DNA from: Limnoglobus roseus
Lineage (GTDB): Bacteria; Planctomycetota; Planctomycetia; Gemmatales; Gemmataceae
NCBI RefSeq assembly: GCF_008254045.1
Contig: NZ_CP042425.1
Span: 3,844,001-3,908,000 of the forward strand
Direction: 5' to 3'
DNA: 64,000 nt
Both the position numbers and the translations under genes were made by a program. How positions within the stretch are numbered: position 1 is the first letter of the stretch; every line of letters begins with the position of its first letter. Under the pieces are notes generated by a model. The model was not told where the DNA came from. It ran no database searches and saw nothing but the letters and a program-made list of their open reading frames with translations. Positions 19,058 to 28,197 of the stretch are shown in pieces.

Positions 19058-19866
19058 GGTCGTGTGGACAGTCACGGGTGCCTCAGGACATCCAGGGCGG
19101 AGGCCAAGTGTACGAACCCGAGGTAGCACTGGTCGAGCTTGTCGTACCGGGTGGCCACCCGCCGGCACTGCTTGACCCGGGCCCAGAACCGCTCGACGAC
19201 GTTGCGGGTGCGATACACCCGGCGGTCGTACCGCACCCGCCGGCGGCGGCACCCGAGCGGGCGGATGACGGCCTTGGCCCGCAGCCGGCGGACCAGCCGA
19301 CGGAGGGCGTCGCTGTCGTACCCGCGATCGGCGATGACCACCCGTGGCCGGTGGCCGGCCAGCAGGGCGGCCGCCCGCGGCCCGTCCCCGGCTTGGCCGG
19401 GCGTGAGCAACAGGGCGACCGGGTGGCCGCGGCCGGTCACGGCCGCGTGGACCTTGGTGCCGAACCCGCCGGGGCTGCGGCCGACGGCCTGGCCGCCCGC
19501 TTTTTTTCCGCCCCGGCGGCGTGCGGGTGGGCCCGGACGACGGTCGAGTCGAGGATGAGGGTGGACACGTCCGGGTCGCGGACGGCCTCGAGCACTCGCC
19601 CCCACACGCCGGCCGCCGACCACCGCCGGAACCGCCGCCAGACCGAGTTCCAGTTGCCGAACCGCGGTGGCAGGTCCCGCCACGGGACGCCGGTCCGCAG
19701 GACGTACAGGACGGCGTTGACGAACGCCCGGTGGTCCCCGCGGGCCGGGAGCAGCGGCCGCACCGCCGCCCAGTCTGCGTCCGAGAGTTCATGCCGTCGC
19801 ATGCCAGCCGCCTCCGAGGGAGTCGAGGCCGTTATGCGACCGACCGCCACTACTGTCCACACAACC
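19058..19866 (-). mobile_element. IS5-type element (IS427 group) with TA duplication
   Basis: Terminal inverted repeats GGTCGTGTGGACAG (19058-19071) and GGTTGTGTGGACAG (inward from 19866) differ at one base. TA lies immediately outside both ends (19056-19057 and 19867-19868). The 809-bp element carries overlapping orfA and orfB joined at an A7 tract. Confidence 0.85.
19072..19802 (-). CDS. IS5-family (IS427-group) OrfAB transposase, made by frameshifting
   Basis: OrfA starts at ATG 19802 (MRRHELSDADWAAVRPLLP), with VPWRDLPPRFGNWNSV and the Asp region LILDSTVVRAHPHAAGAEKK. At the A7 tract (19501-19507) the -1 frame takes over: KAGGQAVGRSPGGFGTKVHA, the second Asp in VVIADRGYDSDALRR and the Glu region RTRNVVERFWARVKQCRRVATRYDKL, ending at 19072. 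The DDE triad is complete only in the fusion. The sequence differs from the element at 10358-11242, so these are separate families of the same group, not copies. Confidence 0.87.
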
Positions 19867-20176
19867 TAATCCTGCTGCCGTGGAGGGTCAAGGGCCAACC
19901 ATAGAGGCGACCGTGTTACTGAGGGCGTCCGGTGGGTAAGCCGGCGATCCGCGCGGCCGCCTGCTGGAGGAAAGGCTACGACGTCTGCCCGTGGAAAGGG
20001 GCTAGCGATGCCAGGGACCGCCGATCAATGCAGCCACTTCGCGCCGATGCACCCGGTTCAGCCGCAGAAATTTTTCGCGCTGTCCCCGTCCGAATTGCCC
20101 CGCGGCTCACGCTTCTCTGGATGTCGGGGCGGGACTTCCTCGCCCCGCGAGACTCAACACCCTGGAGGGAGAGGCG
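19867..20176 (+). other. Intergenic region upstream of a secreted protein gene
   Basis: No gene is seen in these 310 bp. GGAGGGAGAGG lies just before the ATG at 20177 and serves as ribosome binding site. A promoter must lie here but no clear -35/-10 pair stands out in this GC-rich DNA. Confidence 0.4.
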
Positions 20177-20953
20177 ATGAAGACAAGCATTTGGGCGGCC
20201 GGCTTGGTGGCACTGTTCGTGGCGACGGACAGCTGGGCGGCGGACAAGCGGCGGGTCTTAATGGAGTGCCGTGGGGAGTACGGGGGGAGCGTCGGCCGGC
20301 CGAGCAAGATCGACGGGGAGGCGGAGGGGCGGGTGCTGGCCTTGGCGGCCGTCAACGCGTCCATCGACGGCATGGCCAACATCGAGGCGTTCGAGCAGTT
20401 CTCGAAGGCGGACGTAAAGAAGACCCTGTCCGGCAAGCCTGGTGACCTGCTAAAGGGCACCATCAGCTTCAGCACGGAAGACAAGAAGGAAGAGCTGTTC
20501 AAGGGGAACCGGCGGGGGCTGGTGGTGACCGTGCAGGAGAAGGGGTTCAAGCCGGGCACGTTCACCCACTCGTCCGATTACAACAAGTTGACCGGGGTCC
20601 GGAAGAGCAAGGCGAGCGGTGTCCTTCTGTACTCGTTCACGGTGTACGCCCCGGAAGGGTACGACCCGAACGGCGGGGCCGCGGCCGGCAACAAGGACGT
20701 CAAGAAGGAGGTGCGGTACACCATCCGGAACGACGCCGGCCGGGCGGTGCGGTTCGACATGCAGCCGAGCGGCAAGAGTTACACCCTGGACGCGGGCAGG
20801 ACGTTCACGGGCACGTCCTACGAGGTGAACGGCAAGCTGCCAACGATCACCTTGGGCGACTCCGGCCGGACGTACAAGTTGACCGCCGGCAACCACAAGT
20901 TCTGGTGGATGAGCGGCGAGAAGCGGGTCGGGTTCGACCGCAGCACGGACTGA
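20177..20953 (+). CDS. Secreted hypothetical protein
   Basis: This 258-residue protein starts at ATG 20177 behind GGAGGGAGAGGCG. It has a clear signal peptide (MKTSIWAAGLVALFVATDSWAA) and so is exported. The mature part is rich in Lys, Gly and beta-forming segments (GVLLYSFTVYAPEGYDPNGG, EVRYTIRNDAGRAVRFDMQPSG, YKLTAGNHKFWWMSGEKRVGF) and contains no catalytic motif I recognise. The C-terminal 80 residues resemble an Ig-like or jelly-roll fold in pattern only. It stands alone between an IS5-type element and a long hairpin. It is one of the few intact host genes between 18.6 and 26 kb. Confidence 0.75.
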   Translation: MKTSIWAAGLVALFVATDSWAADKRRVLMECRGEYGGSVGRPSKIDGEAEGRVLALAAVNASIDGMANIEAFEQFSKADVKKTLSGKPGDLLKGTISFSTEDKKEELFKGNRRGLVVTVQEKGFKPGTFTHSSDYNKLTGVRKSKASGVLLYSFTVYAPEGYDPNGGAAAGNKDVKKEVRYTIRNDAGRAVRFDMQPSGKSYTLDAGRTFTGTSYEVNGKLPTITLGDSGRTYKLTAGNHKFWWMSGEKRVGFDRSTD

Positions 20954-20987
20954 CGGGTGGGCCGTGACTGCCCACACAAAAAGCGAC

Positions 20988-21055
20988 GGCCGGCGGGATC
21001 GTTCCGGAGGGCGGTTGGCAACGACCGCCTCGCATCCGAAACGATCCCGCCGGCC
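20988..21055 (+). terminator. Long near-perfect hairpin downstream of the secreted protein gene
   Basis: A perfect 16-bp stem (GGCCGGCGGGATCGTT at 20988-21003 with its complement at 21040-21055) encloses two further short stems (CGGA/TCCG and GGCGGT/ACCGCC). It starts 35 bp after the stop codon at 20953. There is no T-run after it, so it is either a factor-dependent terminator, an RNA-stabilising hairpin or a dispersed palindromic repeat. Confidence 0.55.
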
Positions 21056-21269
21056 TGGTACCTTGCCCGCCGAGATCGGAAGGGTCACCGCTTGGGAAGA
21101 TGGCGACTTCGGCGGTGCGAAATTTCCCGTCGCACGAGTAACGACAAGATCCAGGACCGCGTCCCGTTCGACCCGGGGCGGGTATCGTGTACTGCCCGCA
21201 TCCTCGGTAGTGCGAAAGCGTCCGGCGAGTTGGTCTGTCGGCGTGCGTGCGGGGTCGGCACCGGTCGGA

Positions 21270-22786
21270 CTACGACGGTCGCCAGCGGTCCGGGAGGAGG
21301 TCGGCCACGTCGCGGCGTCGGGCGGTCGGGTCGGGAGATGGGTCAGCAGGTCGCGGAGGTAGGCCCACGGGTCGTGCCCGTGCCGCTTGGCGCTCGCCAC
21401 CACGGTGAGCAGGACGGCCGCGGATGACAGGCCGTTGTCGCCGCCGACGAACAGCCAATTCCTTCGCCCGACGGCCAGCGGGCGGATGGCCCGCTCGGCC
21501 GGGCCCGTTGTCGATGGCAAGGTGATGATCGTCCACGTACCGCACCAGCGTCGGCCACTGGTTGACGGCGGACGTCACGGCCTGGCCGAACAGGCCCGAC
21601 GGCCGGGCCACGCGCTTCTGCTCGGCCAGCCACGTCGCGAAGCGGTCGAGGACCGGTCGGGCGTGGTCCCGGCGGTACGCCGTCACCGCCTCGCCCCGCA
21701 GGCCCGCCTCGCCGATCCGCCGCTCGACGTCGTAGAGCGTGCGGGCGACGGCGATCGCCTCCGCGGCCCGCGGGTCATTGCCCCTTGCGTCGTGGAACCC
21801 GCGGCGGGCGTGCATCCCCAGCCGCCGACGTGTCGCATGCCCCGGTGGACGGAGTCGTACCCGGCGTACGCATCGGCCTGGACGAACCCGGTGAACCCGG
21901 CGCGGAACCGCGCCGGGAACTCTTGGGACCGGCCGGGGGTGAGGTCGGACACGATGAACGGGACGGCGGCGTCTCCGAGGTACGCCCAAGCGTAGGCCGT
22001 CCGCCGGGGCCGCAAGAGCGTCACGGGTGTCTCGTCGGCGTGGATGGCGTACGACCGCTTCACGCGGGCGACCATCGCCCGGTAGACGGGTTCGAGGGCG
22101 GCCGCGCACCCGCGGACCCAGTCGCACAGGGTGGACCGCGGCGCGACCAGCCCGTGCCGGGCGAGGATGTGTTCGAGGCGGTGGAGCGGCAGGTGACCGA
22201 CGAACTCGGACACGGCGACGTGGGCGAGCAGTCCGGCCGCGACCGACGAGCGGGGGATCGGCTCGGACGGGAGTGGCGGGCGGGCGAACCGCGGGTCGTG
22301 GCCGGCCCGCTCGCACCCCGGGCCGGCGAAACTGACCCGAACCGTTCCCCGAACGAACACGGACGCCGGGCGGTCGTCGTACCGCCGGGCCGGCCCGCCG
22401 AGGCCGACCCGGACCCGCATCTCGCCGCCGCACGGGCACGCCTGCGCGGCCTCGGACAGGTCGATCCCCACCCGCTCGACGGGCAGGTCGGTGGCGACGG
22501 GACGGCGACCGTGCCCGCGGCCGCGGGGCGGGTTCGAAGGCGGGTCCGACGGCCGGGGCAACCGCGACACGCCGGCCTCGACGCCGGGCGGGGGCCCGGC
22601 GTCGAACAGGGTCGGGCCGACGACCCGCTCGGAGGTCCGGCCGAACGCCATCTTGACGAGGCGGTCGATGTGGGCCTGTTGCCCCTCGATCGTGCGTCGC
22701 AGGTCGGCGACGACGGCGTGCAATTCGGCGACGGTCGCCCGCAGATGGGCATTCTCCCGGTCGAGTTCGACTTCCCGCGGCGTCAT
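21270..22786 (-). pseudogene. IS66-family TnpC transposase, multiply frameshifted
   Basis: From ATG 22786 the protein has the IS66 TnpC order: an N-terminal coiled coil (LDRENAHLRATVAELHAVVADLRR), the zinc-binding region (ACPCGGEMRV), and the DDE domain with SYAIHADETPVTLL and FVQADAYAGYDSVH. The frame is lost near 21780, where GNDPRAAEAIAVARTLYDVE continues in another frame. It is lost again near 21510 (GPAERAIRPLAVGRRNWLFVGGDNGL) and once more before the end (DVADLLPDRWRPS). The gene is dead. A fragment of tnpB lies immediately upstream. Confidence 0.88.
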
Positions 22787-22808
22787 GCCGGGGGTACGCG
22801 CGACCCGG

Positions 22809-23036
22809 TCAGACGGTTCTCGGATTCGCCGGGTCGGGCCGGGCGTACCGCTTGCGGGACCGCGCGGCCGCCGGATCGAGGCCGCCGAGGATCATGGCCA
22901 GTTGGGCCGGGGTGACGACGACTCCGACGCCGCCGGCGGCCGGGAAGGCGAACGTCCCCCGCTCCAGTCGGCGGAGGTACAGGGCGAACCCGTCCCCGGC
23001 CCACGCCAGCACCTTGAGCCGGTTCCCCTTGCGGTT
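22809..23036 (-). pseudogene. IS66 TnpB, C-terminal part
   Basis: In frame from 23036 the sequence reads NRKGNRLKVLAWAGDGFALY, then LRRLERGTFAFP and a tail PAQLAMILGGLDP ending at 22809. This is the C-terminal two thirds of IS66 TnpB (Orf2). It starts exactly where the N-terminal part found at 42032-42172 stops, and both edges carry the pentamer CTTAG (as CTAAG at 23037-23041 on the plus strand). The two parts together give about 121 residues, the normal TnpB length. Confidence 0.8.
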
Positions 23037-23060
23037 CTAAGAAAACCACGAATCACCGAG

Positions 23061-23231
23061 TCAAGACCTTCGATGCCACGTTCCCTCGGCCAAGTCGGCC
23101 GGTTCCACTGTCGTAGAGTGGACGAACCGGCGGCACCCGTCGTGGTCGGCGTCGTCAGTGCGGATGGCGGAGTGCCGCACCCGGAGGGCGTGGCGGAGTT
23201 GGTCGAAGAGCTTCGGCGGCGGTTGGGACAC
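23061..23231 (-). pseudogene. Tyrosine recombinase/integrase, N-terminal fragment
   Basis: From GTG 23231 the frame reads PPPKLFDQLRHALRVRHSAI, then RTDDADHDGCRRFVH. This is the SAM-like core-binding motif of integron-type tyrosine recombinases (usual form LxxxLRxxxRxRHYSxRTExxYxxWxxRFIxFH). It stops after 56 residues with no catalytic domain. The fragment lies at the inferred inversion breakpoint. Confidence 0.55.
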
Positions 23232-23302
23232 GGCGATACCCTCCGGGGGATGGAATGTCCACCGTCCCCTCCGCCGGCCACGAATGCATCCGCGAGCACC
23301 GG

Positions 23303-23591
23303 TCACCCGTCGGCCGGGACGAACCGGCACGCCGTCCGGATTTCGGGGTCGCGGGCGAACGGGTCGATCTCCCCGCCGAGGACGTGGGGGTTGCCGGGGA
23401 ATCGGAAGTCGGGCTTCGGCCCGGCCGAGTCGTAGACGAGGACTTCCGACGCCCCATCCGGGTAGACCCATCGGCCCGCCGGCCGGTCGAGGGGTGGCCT
23501 TGAGGACGAACACGACGCCCGGCCACGCCGGCGGCGGGGCCAACCGCCCCCGTGCCGCCTCGAACTTTCTCACCCGCCGCAGTCGCGACAT
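23303..23591 (-). pseudogene. Hypothetical protein, frameshifted
   Basis: Coding-like sequence starts at ATG 23591 (MSRLRRVRKFEAARGRLAPP, then AWPGVVFVLKATPRPAGG). It continues in another frame as WVYPDGASEVLVYDSAGPKP, then DFRFPGNPHVLGGEIDPFARDPEIRTACRF, ending at 23303. One indel near 23480 separates the two. I do not recognise the family. It follows directly on another broken hypothetical gene and may once have been in an operon with it. Confidence 0.45.
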
Positions 23592-23600
23592 GCCTACGCT

Positions 23601-23880
23601 TCACAGTCGAACGCGGGACCGCGGATTATCTCGTGCGGCCCGCCTGGGGGCAATGCCGGCGGGCCCGTGGGCCGGGTCGTAGGTGACCTCGCGGGCAATC
23701 CCGCCCCACACGACGAGAACGCCGGCCCCCGTGGGCGGTCCACCAAGCGTGCAGGAACGCCGGCCAGTCGTCGGCCGCCGGCTGTTGGGTGTGCCAGAAC
23801 GTGCCCCGGTTCGCGAGCAGGCCGAGGACGCTGGCCACGTTGAGGTTGCCGCCGACCGTCTTGACCCAGGACTCGTAACG
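23601..23880 (-). pseudogene. Hypothetical protein, frameshifted and 5'-truncated
   Basis: The minus strand reads SWVKTVGGNLNVASVLGLLA, then NRGTFWHTQQPAADDWPAFLHAWWTAHG in one frame. It then reads GVLVVWGGIAREVTYDPAHG and GIAPRRAARDNPRSRVRL in another, with the break near 23730. A start codon is not evident. The family is unknown to me. Confidence 0.45.
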
Positions 23881-23975
23881 GCCCCTTCAGGGCCGAAATC
23901 GCCTGTCATCCCTTACCCAGGCCTGACAGCCTGGGCTGACAGAACCGACCCTTTCAGGCCGGAAGACCGAGTCTT
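23876..23975. repeat. REP-like palindromic repeat cluster
   Basis: Several short palindromes lie together: CGGCCCCTTCAGGGCCG, CCAGGC-CTGACA-GCCTGG and CCCTTTCAGGCCGG. Repeats of this general form (GGCCCTTCAGGGCC, CCCAGGCC...GGCCTGGG) are, as I recall, dispersed between genes in planctomycete genomes. The copy number in this genome cannot be judged from one window. Confidence 0.45.
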
Positions 23976-24293
23976 GGCGAGCGGCCCGGCGTAAGCGAGC
24001 CGTGTCTTCGCGCACAGAAGGGCACCTACCTATCTACTTCGCAAAACGGGGACGAAGCGGTACGGGGAAAGTGGCAAGAATTCTAAAATCGGGCGGCGAG
24101 GCCCGGATCAGAACCGCGACGGGGGTGATGCCGGACCGGGCTGGGTCCCTTGCCAGCCGACCCACGGACGAGGTCCCGGGCAGTGGCGATGATCGGGCCG
24201 TTCAAACGGTCACGTTAAAGCCTTGCGTACGGAAGCCGGAACTGGCGTTCGGCACGGCTTCGAGTACGATCTCATCACCCGAGGAGCCGCCCG
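23976..24293. other. Intergenic region before the broken kinase gene
   Basis: No gene or RNA is recognised in these 318 bp. The region would hold the promoter of the kinase remnant starting at 24294. GAGGAGCC lies nine bases before its ATG. Confidence 0.35.
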
Positions 24294-24990
24294 ATGCCCG
24301 ACGACCCGCCCACCGACTCCACGCAGGTCCAGGTCGGCCACCCGACCGTCACCGCCCCCGGTCTGCCCACGATCCACGGGTACGACATCCTCCGCGAACT
24401 CGGTCGGGGCGGCATGGGCGTCGTCTACGAGGCCCGCCAGACGAAGATCGACCGCATCGTGGCGCTCAAACTCATGCTCAGTGACGACCCGCTGCACAAG
24501 GCCCGGTTCCTCGCCGAAGGGCAGGTCATCGCGGCCGTCAAGCACCCGCACGTGGTCGAGGTCTACGACTTCGATGAATGCAACGCCGGTCCGTTCATCG
24601 CCATGGAGTATCTGCCCGGCGGTACGCTCTCGGACCGACTCAAGGGCGGCACGGCCTTCCCCCGCGCGAAGCGGCCGAGATGATCGCGAAGATCGCCTCC
24701 GGGGGTCGGTGCGGCCCACGACATGGGGATTGTCCACCGTGACCTAAAGCCGGACAACGCCTTGCTCGACGCCCACGGCACGCCGAAGGTGACGGACTTC
24801 GGCCTGGCGAAGCGGTCGACGTCCGAGCTGACGCGGACCCAGGACGCGGCCGGGACGCCGGCGTACATGGCCCCGGAGCAGGCGAAGGCGATGAAGTTCG
24901 TCGGCCCGGCGGCCGACGTCTGGTCGCTCGGCGTCATGCTCTACGAGGCGCTGACGGGTCAACCGCCCCGGCAGCCCGGTGAGCGGATCG
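24294..24990 (+). pseudogene. Ser/Thr protein kinase, frameshifted and 3'-truncated
   Basis: From ATG 24294 the Hanks-type kinase domain starts YDILRELGRGGMGVVYEA with the Lys in IVALKLML and EYLPGGTLSDRL. The frame then reaches a TGA at 24681. The domain resumes in the original frame from about 24723 with [26 protein letters not shown] and [14 protein letters not shown], up to [11 protein letters not shown] lost C near 24660 and an extra G near 24710 shift the frame out and back. After about 24985 homology stops abruptly at a junction with a minus-strand helicase fragment. The gene makes no complete kinase. Confidence 0.85.
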
Positions 24991-25590
24991 ATTACGCCAA
25001 CTCTGGGAACGCCTGCTGCAGGGCCGACGGGCTGGGCCCGGTGCGGCACGACCACGCCCAGCCCGTCGGCCGCGTCGAGCCGGTACGTCGCTGGGTCGGC
25101 CATGGCCCGCAAGAGGGGACCGATCAGGGCCTGCTCGAGCAGGTACGCCGGGTCGAAGGCGGCGGCGTGCGGATGGGCGGCGAGTCGGTCGGCCTTCTTC
25201 GAGTGGTATGCGATCCCGTCGCGGTGGTACACCTTCCGGCGGAGGAACCTGGCCACCGCCCAGTGCAGGCGGAAGCTCTCGGCGAACGGGATCATCGGCG
25301 GCGGGCTGGCCTAGAGGCGGAGGGTGTCGAACAGGCGGCGGACTGGCGGAACGGGCGGCGGGCCTCGGCGTCCCAGTCGTGCTTGACAATCGGCGGCATC
25401 TACTGGTGGTCGCCGACGACCACGACCGGGGCGTCCGCCGCCAGTGGCAGGGTTGCCATCAGGCCTCGGGCAGGTTCATCTGCGACGCCTCGTCGAGGAC
25501 GAGCAGGTCGCACAACTCGTGTCCCAACAGTTGCTTCGGCCACTTCTGTTTCCGCATGCCGTAGGTGCCGCCGGGCGTGATCCCGATGCC
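24990..25590 (-). pseudogene. SF1 (DNA2/Upf1-like) helicase, C-terminal fragment
   Basis: Reading the minus strand from 25590: [20 protein letters not shown], then [20 protein letters not shown] (motif II, DEAS) and [20 protein letters not shown] (motif III). After a frame change it reads [31 protein letters not shown] and [13 protein letters not shown] (motif V region). This order is that of SF1B helicases, often fused to a TM0106-type RecB-like nuclease. The Walker A half is missing, frameshifts are present, and the 3' end stops at the kinase junction. A fragment of the nuclease half of such a protein occurs at 34843-35079. Confidence 0.7.
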
Positions 25591-25599
25591 CCCCCCACG

Positions 25600-26090
25600 G
25601 GTGCTCGTACTTCACCCGCTTCCGCTGCTTGGGCAGATACCACGAGTACCCGGTCGGCAGCGACGGGCTGAACCCGCACTCGTCCAGGTAGTGGAGCTTC
25701 AGGCGGCCGGTCGAAACTTTTCTTTCAAGTTGGCCAGGCTGATCTTGGCCCGCTCGACCTTCTGGGAGTCTTGCTTGTGGCCGACGGTCTGGGCAGTGCG
25801 GCGGTACCCGGCCCTCACGAGGGCGGGGTAGCGACGGGTCCGGCGGTGACCGATGCTGACGTCGGGCCGAGGACGTCGGCCAACTGGCGAGCGGTCCAGG
25901 TCCGTTCTTGACCGAGGAGTTCGGAAAGTTTGCCGGTCACCGCCGCCCGCCGGTCGTGATCCGGGGCGGGACCAGGAGCGTTCGGGTAGAACGCCGCCGT
26001 GCCGCGTGCGGCGAACCCCTTGAGGGCCGCCCGGACGGTGTGCGGCTGGCGACCCAGGTGGTCGGCGATCTTAAACGGGGCACGACAGGC
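25600..26090 (-). pseudogene. IS630-family transposase, frameshifted and truncated
   Basis: The minus strand reads FKIADHLGRQPHTVRAALKG (helix-turn-helix), KLSELLGQERTWTARQLADVLG, then VSIGHRRTRRYPALVRAGYR, KQDSQKVERAKISLANLKEK and, after another shift, KLHYLDECGFSPSLPTGYSW. This covers the HTH domains and the first Asp block (DE) of the DDE_3 domain. Homology ends near a C8 tract at about 25595 where the helicase fragment begins, so the second Asp and the Glu are lost. Confidence 0.8.
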
Positions 26091-26177
26091 TGAAGCGATC
26101 CCCGTGAAGTGACTAAGATGCCCCGCAGCCTGATGAACGAATCCGCCGGACTCGTCCCAACCTCACCAGAGAAGTCC

Positions 26178-27074
26178 ATGACTCGAATCGTGATCGCCCT
26201 GGCCGTAGCCGCCCTCGCCGCCCCGTTGCACGCCCAAGACGTGGACACGCTCACGGCCGGCCGGGTGGTGGTCCTTGGCGACAGCAACACGCAGGCCGGC
26301 GGGTACGTCGCGTTCACGACATACTACCTGGAGAAACTCCACCCCGAGAAGTCGTTCGACATCCTCGGCCTAGGACTGGCGAGCGAGACGCTGTCCGGGT
26401 TGAGCGAGAACGGGCACGCGGGCGGCAAGTTTCCCCGACCGTGCCTGTTCGAGCGGCTCGGCCGGGTCTTGGACAAAGCCAAGCCGGAGGTCGTGTTTGC
26501 CTGCTACGGGATCAACGACGGCATCTACCAGCCCCTCGACACCGCCCGGTCCGCGGCGTTCCAGAAGGGCGTGACCACGCTGATCGAGCAGTGCCAGAAG
26601 GCCGGCGTGAAGCGACTGTTCCTCGTTACCCCACCGATCTACGACCACGCCCCGAAGACCGGCGAGGCCGACTACGACGCGGTGATGGCCGCGTACGCCA
26701 AGTGGGAGACCGAACTGAAGGCGCCCGGCGTGACCATCATCGACCTGCACACCGCCATGCGAAAGGCGCGGGCCGCCCGGGCCGAGCCGTTCGCGAAGGA
26801 CAGCGTGCACTACGGGGACGACGGGCACCTGCTCGTGGCCCGGACGATCCTCGCAGCTGTCGGCGTGACGCCCCCCGAGGAGACCGCCGCCACCGTCAAG
26901 GCGGACCCGCTGTTCAAGCTCGTCGAGCGGAAGCGGGCGCTGCGGTCGGCCGCGTGGATGAAGCACGTCGGGTACACCCGCGAGACGACGGTCGCGCCGC
27001 AACCGCTCGGCACGGCCGAGGCGGACGCCGCCAAGGTCCAAGGGCAGATCGACACCCTGCGCCGGAAGAAGTGA
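26178..27074 (+). CDS. Secreted SGNH/GDSL-family hydrolase
   Basis: This 298-residue protein starts at ATG 26178 behind GAGAAG, with a signal peptide (MTRIVIALAVAALAAPLHAQ). SGNH block I is VVLGDSNTQAGG (catalytic Ser at about residue 37), the Asn block is FACYGINDGIYQP, and block V is KDSVHYGDDGHLLVA with the Asp and His of the triad. It is an exported esterase, probably for acylated carbohydrates. The C-terminal 60 residues (ERKRALRSAAWMKHVGYTRE) match the extension seen in planctomycete GDSL proteins. A second exported hydrolase follows 30 bp later, so the two are probably cotranscribed. Confidence 0.88.
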   Translation: MTRIVIALAVAALAAPLHAQDVDTLTAGRVVVLGDSNTQAGGYVAFTTYYLEKLHPEKSFDILGLGLASETLSGLSENGHAGGKFPRPCLFERLGRVLDKAKPEVVFACYGINDGIYQPLDTARSAAFQKGVTTLIEQCQKAGVKRLFLVTPPIYDHAPKTGEADYDAVMAAYAKWETELKAPGVTIIDLHTAMRKARAARAEPFAKDSVHYGDDGHLLVARTILAAVGVTPPEETAATVKADPLFKLVERKRALRSAAWMKHVGYTRETTVAPQPLGTAEADAAKVQGQIDTLRRKK

Positions 27075-27104
27075 AAGGTTCGTCGCCACCATTCAGGAAC
27101 GGAC

Positions 27105-27941
27105 ATGACCCGCACCATCGCATTCTGCCTGACGGCCGGCGTGCTTTCGGCCTCAGCCATTCGCGCCGACGAAGTCGGCACGATCTCGGAAGCGAAGTCG
27201 GACGAGAACGGTTTTTTCGTCCACGCCGTTCGGTCGCCGTATCAAGCCAAGGCCACGCAAATTCGTGTGCTCCTGCCCGACAAACGGGAGAAGGGTAAGA
27301 CGTTCCCGGTCGTGTACGTGCTGCCGGTCGAGGCGGGGACCGAAGGCCGGTACGGGGACGGGCTGAAGGAGGTTCAAAAGCTCGACCTGCACAACAGACT
27401 CGGCGTGATCGCCGTCGCCCCGACGTTTTCCCACCTGCCGTGGTACGCCGACCATCCGACCGATCGGGAAATCCGCCAGGAGACGTACTTCCTCAAGGTC
27501 GTCGTCCCGTTCGTCGACAAGGCCTTCCCGGTGCGGGCGACGGCCGAAGGGCGGCTCTTGCTCGGGTTCAGCAAGTCGGGTTGGGGGGCGTGGACGTTGC
27601 TCCTGCGGCACCCCGACCAGTTCGGGCGGGCCGCCGCCTGGGACGCCCCACTAATGTTGGACAAGCCAGGGAAGTACGGTAGCGGGGAGGTCTTCGGCAC
27701 GGCAGACAACTTCGAGGGCTACCGGGTGAGCAAGCTGCTCGAGGCTAACGCAGAAAAGTTCCGGAGCGGGAGGCGGCTGATCTTGCACGGGTACGCGAAC
27801 TTCCGGGCAGAGCACGAGAAAGCCCACGCCTTGATGGACCGGTTCAAGATCGCCCACGAGTACCGCGACGGCCCGGCCCGCAAGCACGACTGGCACAGCG
27901 GGTGGGTCAAGGAAACTCTGGAACAACTGGTCGCGGAATGA
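27105..27941 (+). CDS. Secreted alpha/beta-hydrolase (esterase D-like)
   Basis: The protein has 278 residues and starts at ATG 27105 (AGGAA upstream) with a signal peptide (MTRTIAFCLTAGVLSASAIRA). The alpha/beta-hydrolase fold is indicated by FPVVYVLPVEAG, the nucleophile elbow LLLGFSKSGWGAW (GxSxxG form, Ser at about residue 151), and a late His in GPARKHDWHSGWV. It resembles the putative esterase (Esterase_D) family. It sits 30 bp after the GDSL hydrolase, which suggests that both act on the same exported or external ester substrate. The substrate itself cannot be inferred. Confidence 0.82.
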   Translation: MTRTIAFCLTAGVLSASAIRADEVGTISEAKSDENGFFVHAVRSPYQAKATQIRVLLPDKREKGKTFPVVYVLPVEAGTEGRYGDGLKEVQKLDLHNRLGVIAVAPTFSHLPWYADHPTDREIRQETYFLKVVVPFVDKAFPVRATAEGRLLLGFSKSGWGAWTLLLRHPDQFGRAAAWDAPLMLDKPGKYGSGEVFGTADNFEGYRVSKLLEANAEKFRSGRRLILHGYANFRAEHEKAHALMDRFKIAHEYRDGPARKHDWHSGWVKETLEQLVAE

Positions 27942-28197
27942 GATTGTTCGTCGTCCCGTTCGATCGTGTCAACCTTCTTGCCCGCTAACGCAGGAAGCCG
28001 TCATCCGTTCGAATTCGGTCACTTTTCTGCGAAGAGCTCTTTACACAGGCCGCCCAAGAAGTCATTACGCCAGCGACGCGCGAACCGGGTGGCCGGGCCG
28101 CGTGTCCCGTTCATTCCGCGAACCAGGAGGCCGCCGTGAAGCTGACGAAGCCGACCGTTGACACTCGACCGATCTCGTCACCGGAGACTTCACACGC
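27942..28197 (+). other. Intergenic region before the ABC-F gene
   Basis: No gene is recognised in these 256 bp. No strong terminator hairpin follows the esterase gene. The ABC-F promoter should lie here. I saw no leader peptide or attenuator structure of the kind that controls antibiotic-responsive ABC-F genes, but cannot exclude one. Confidence 0.35.
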
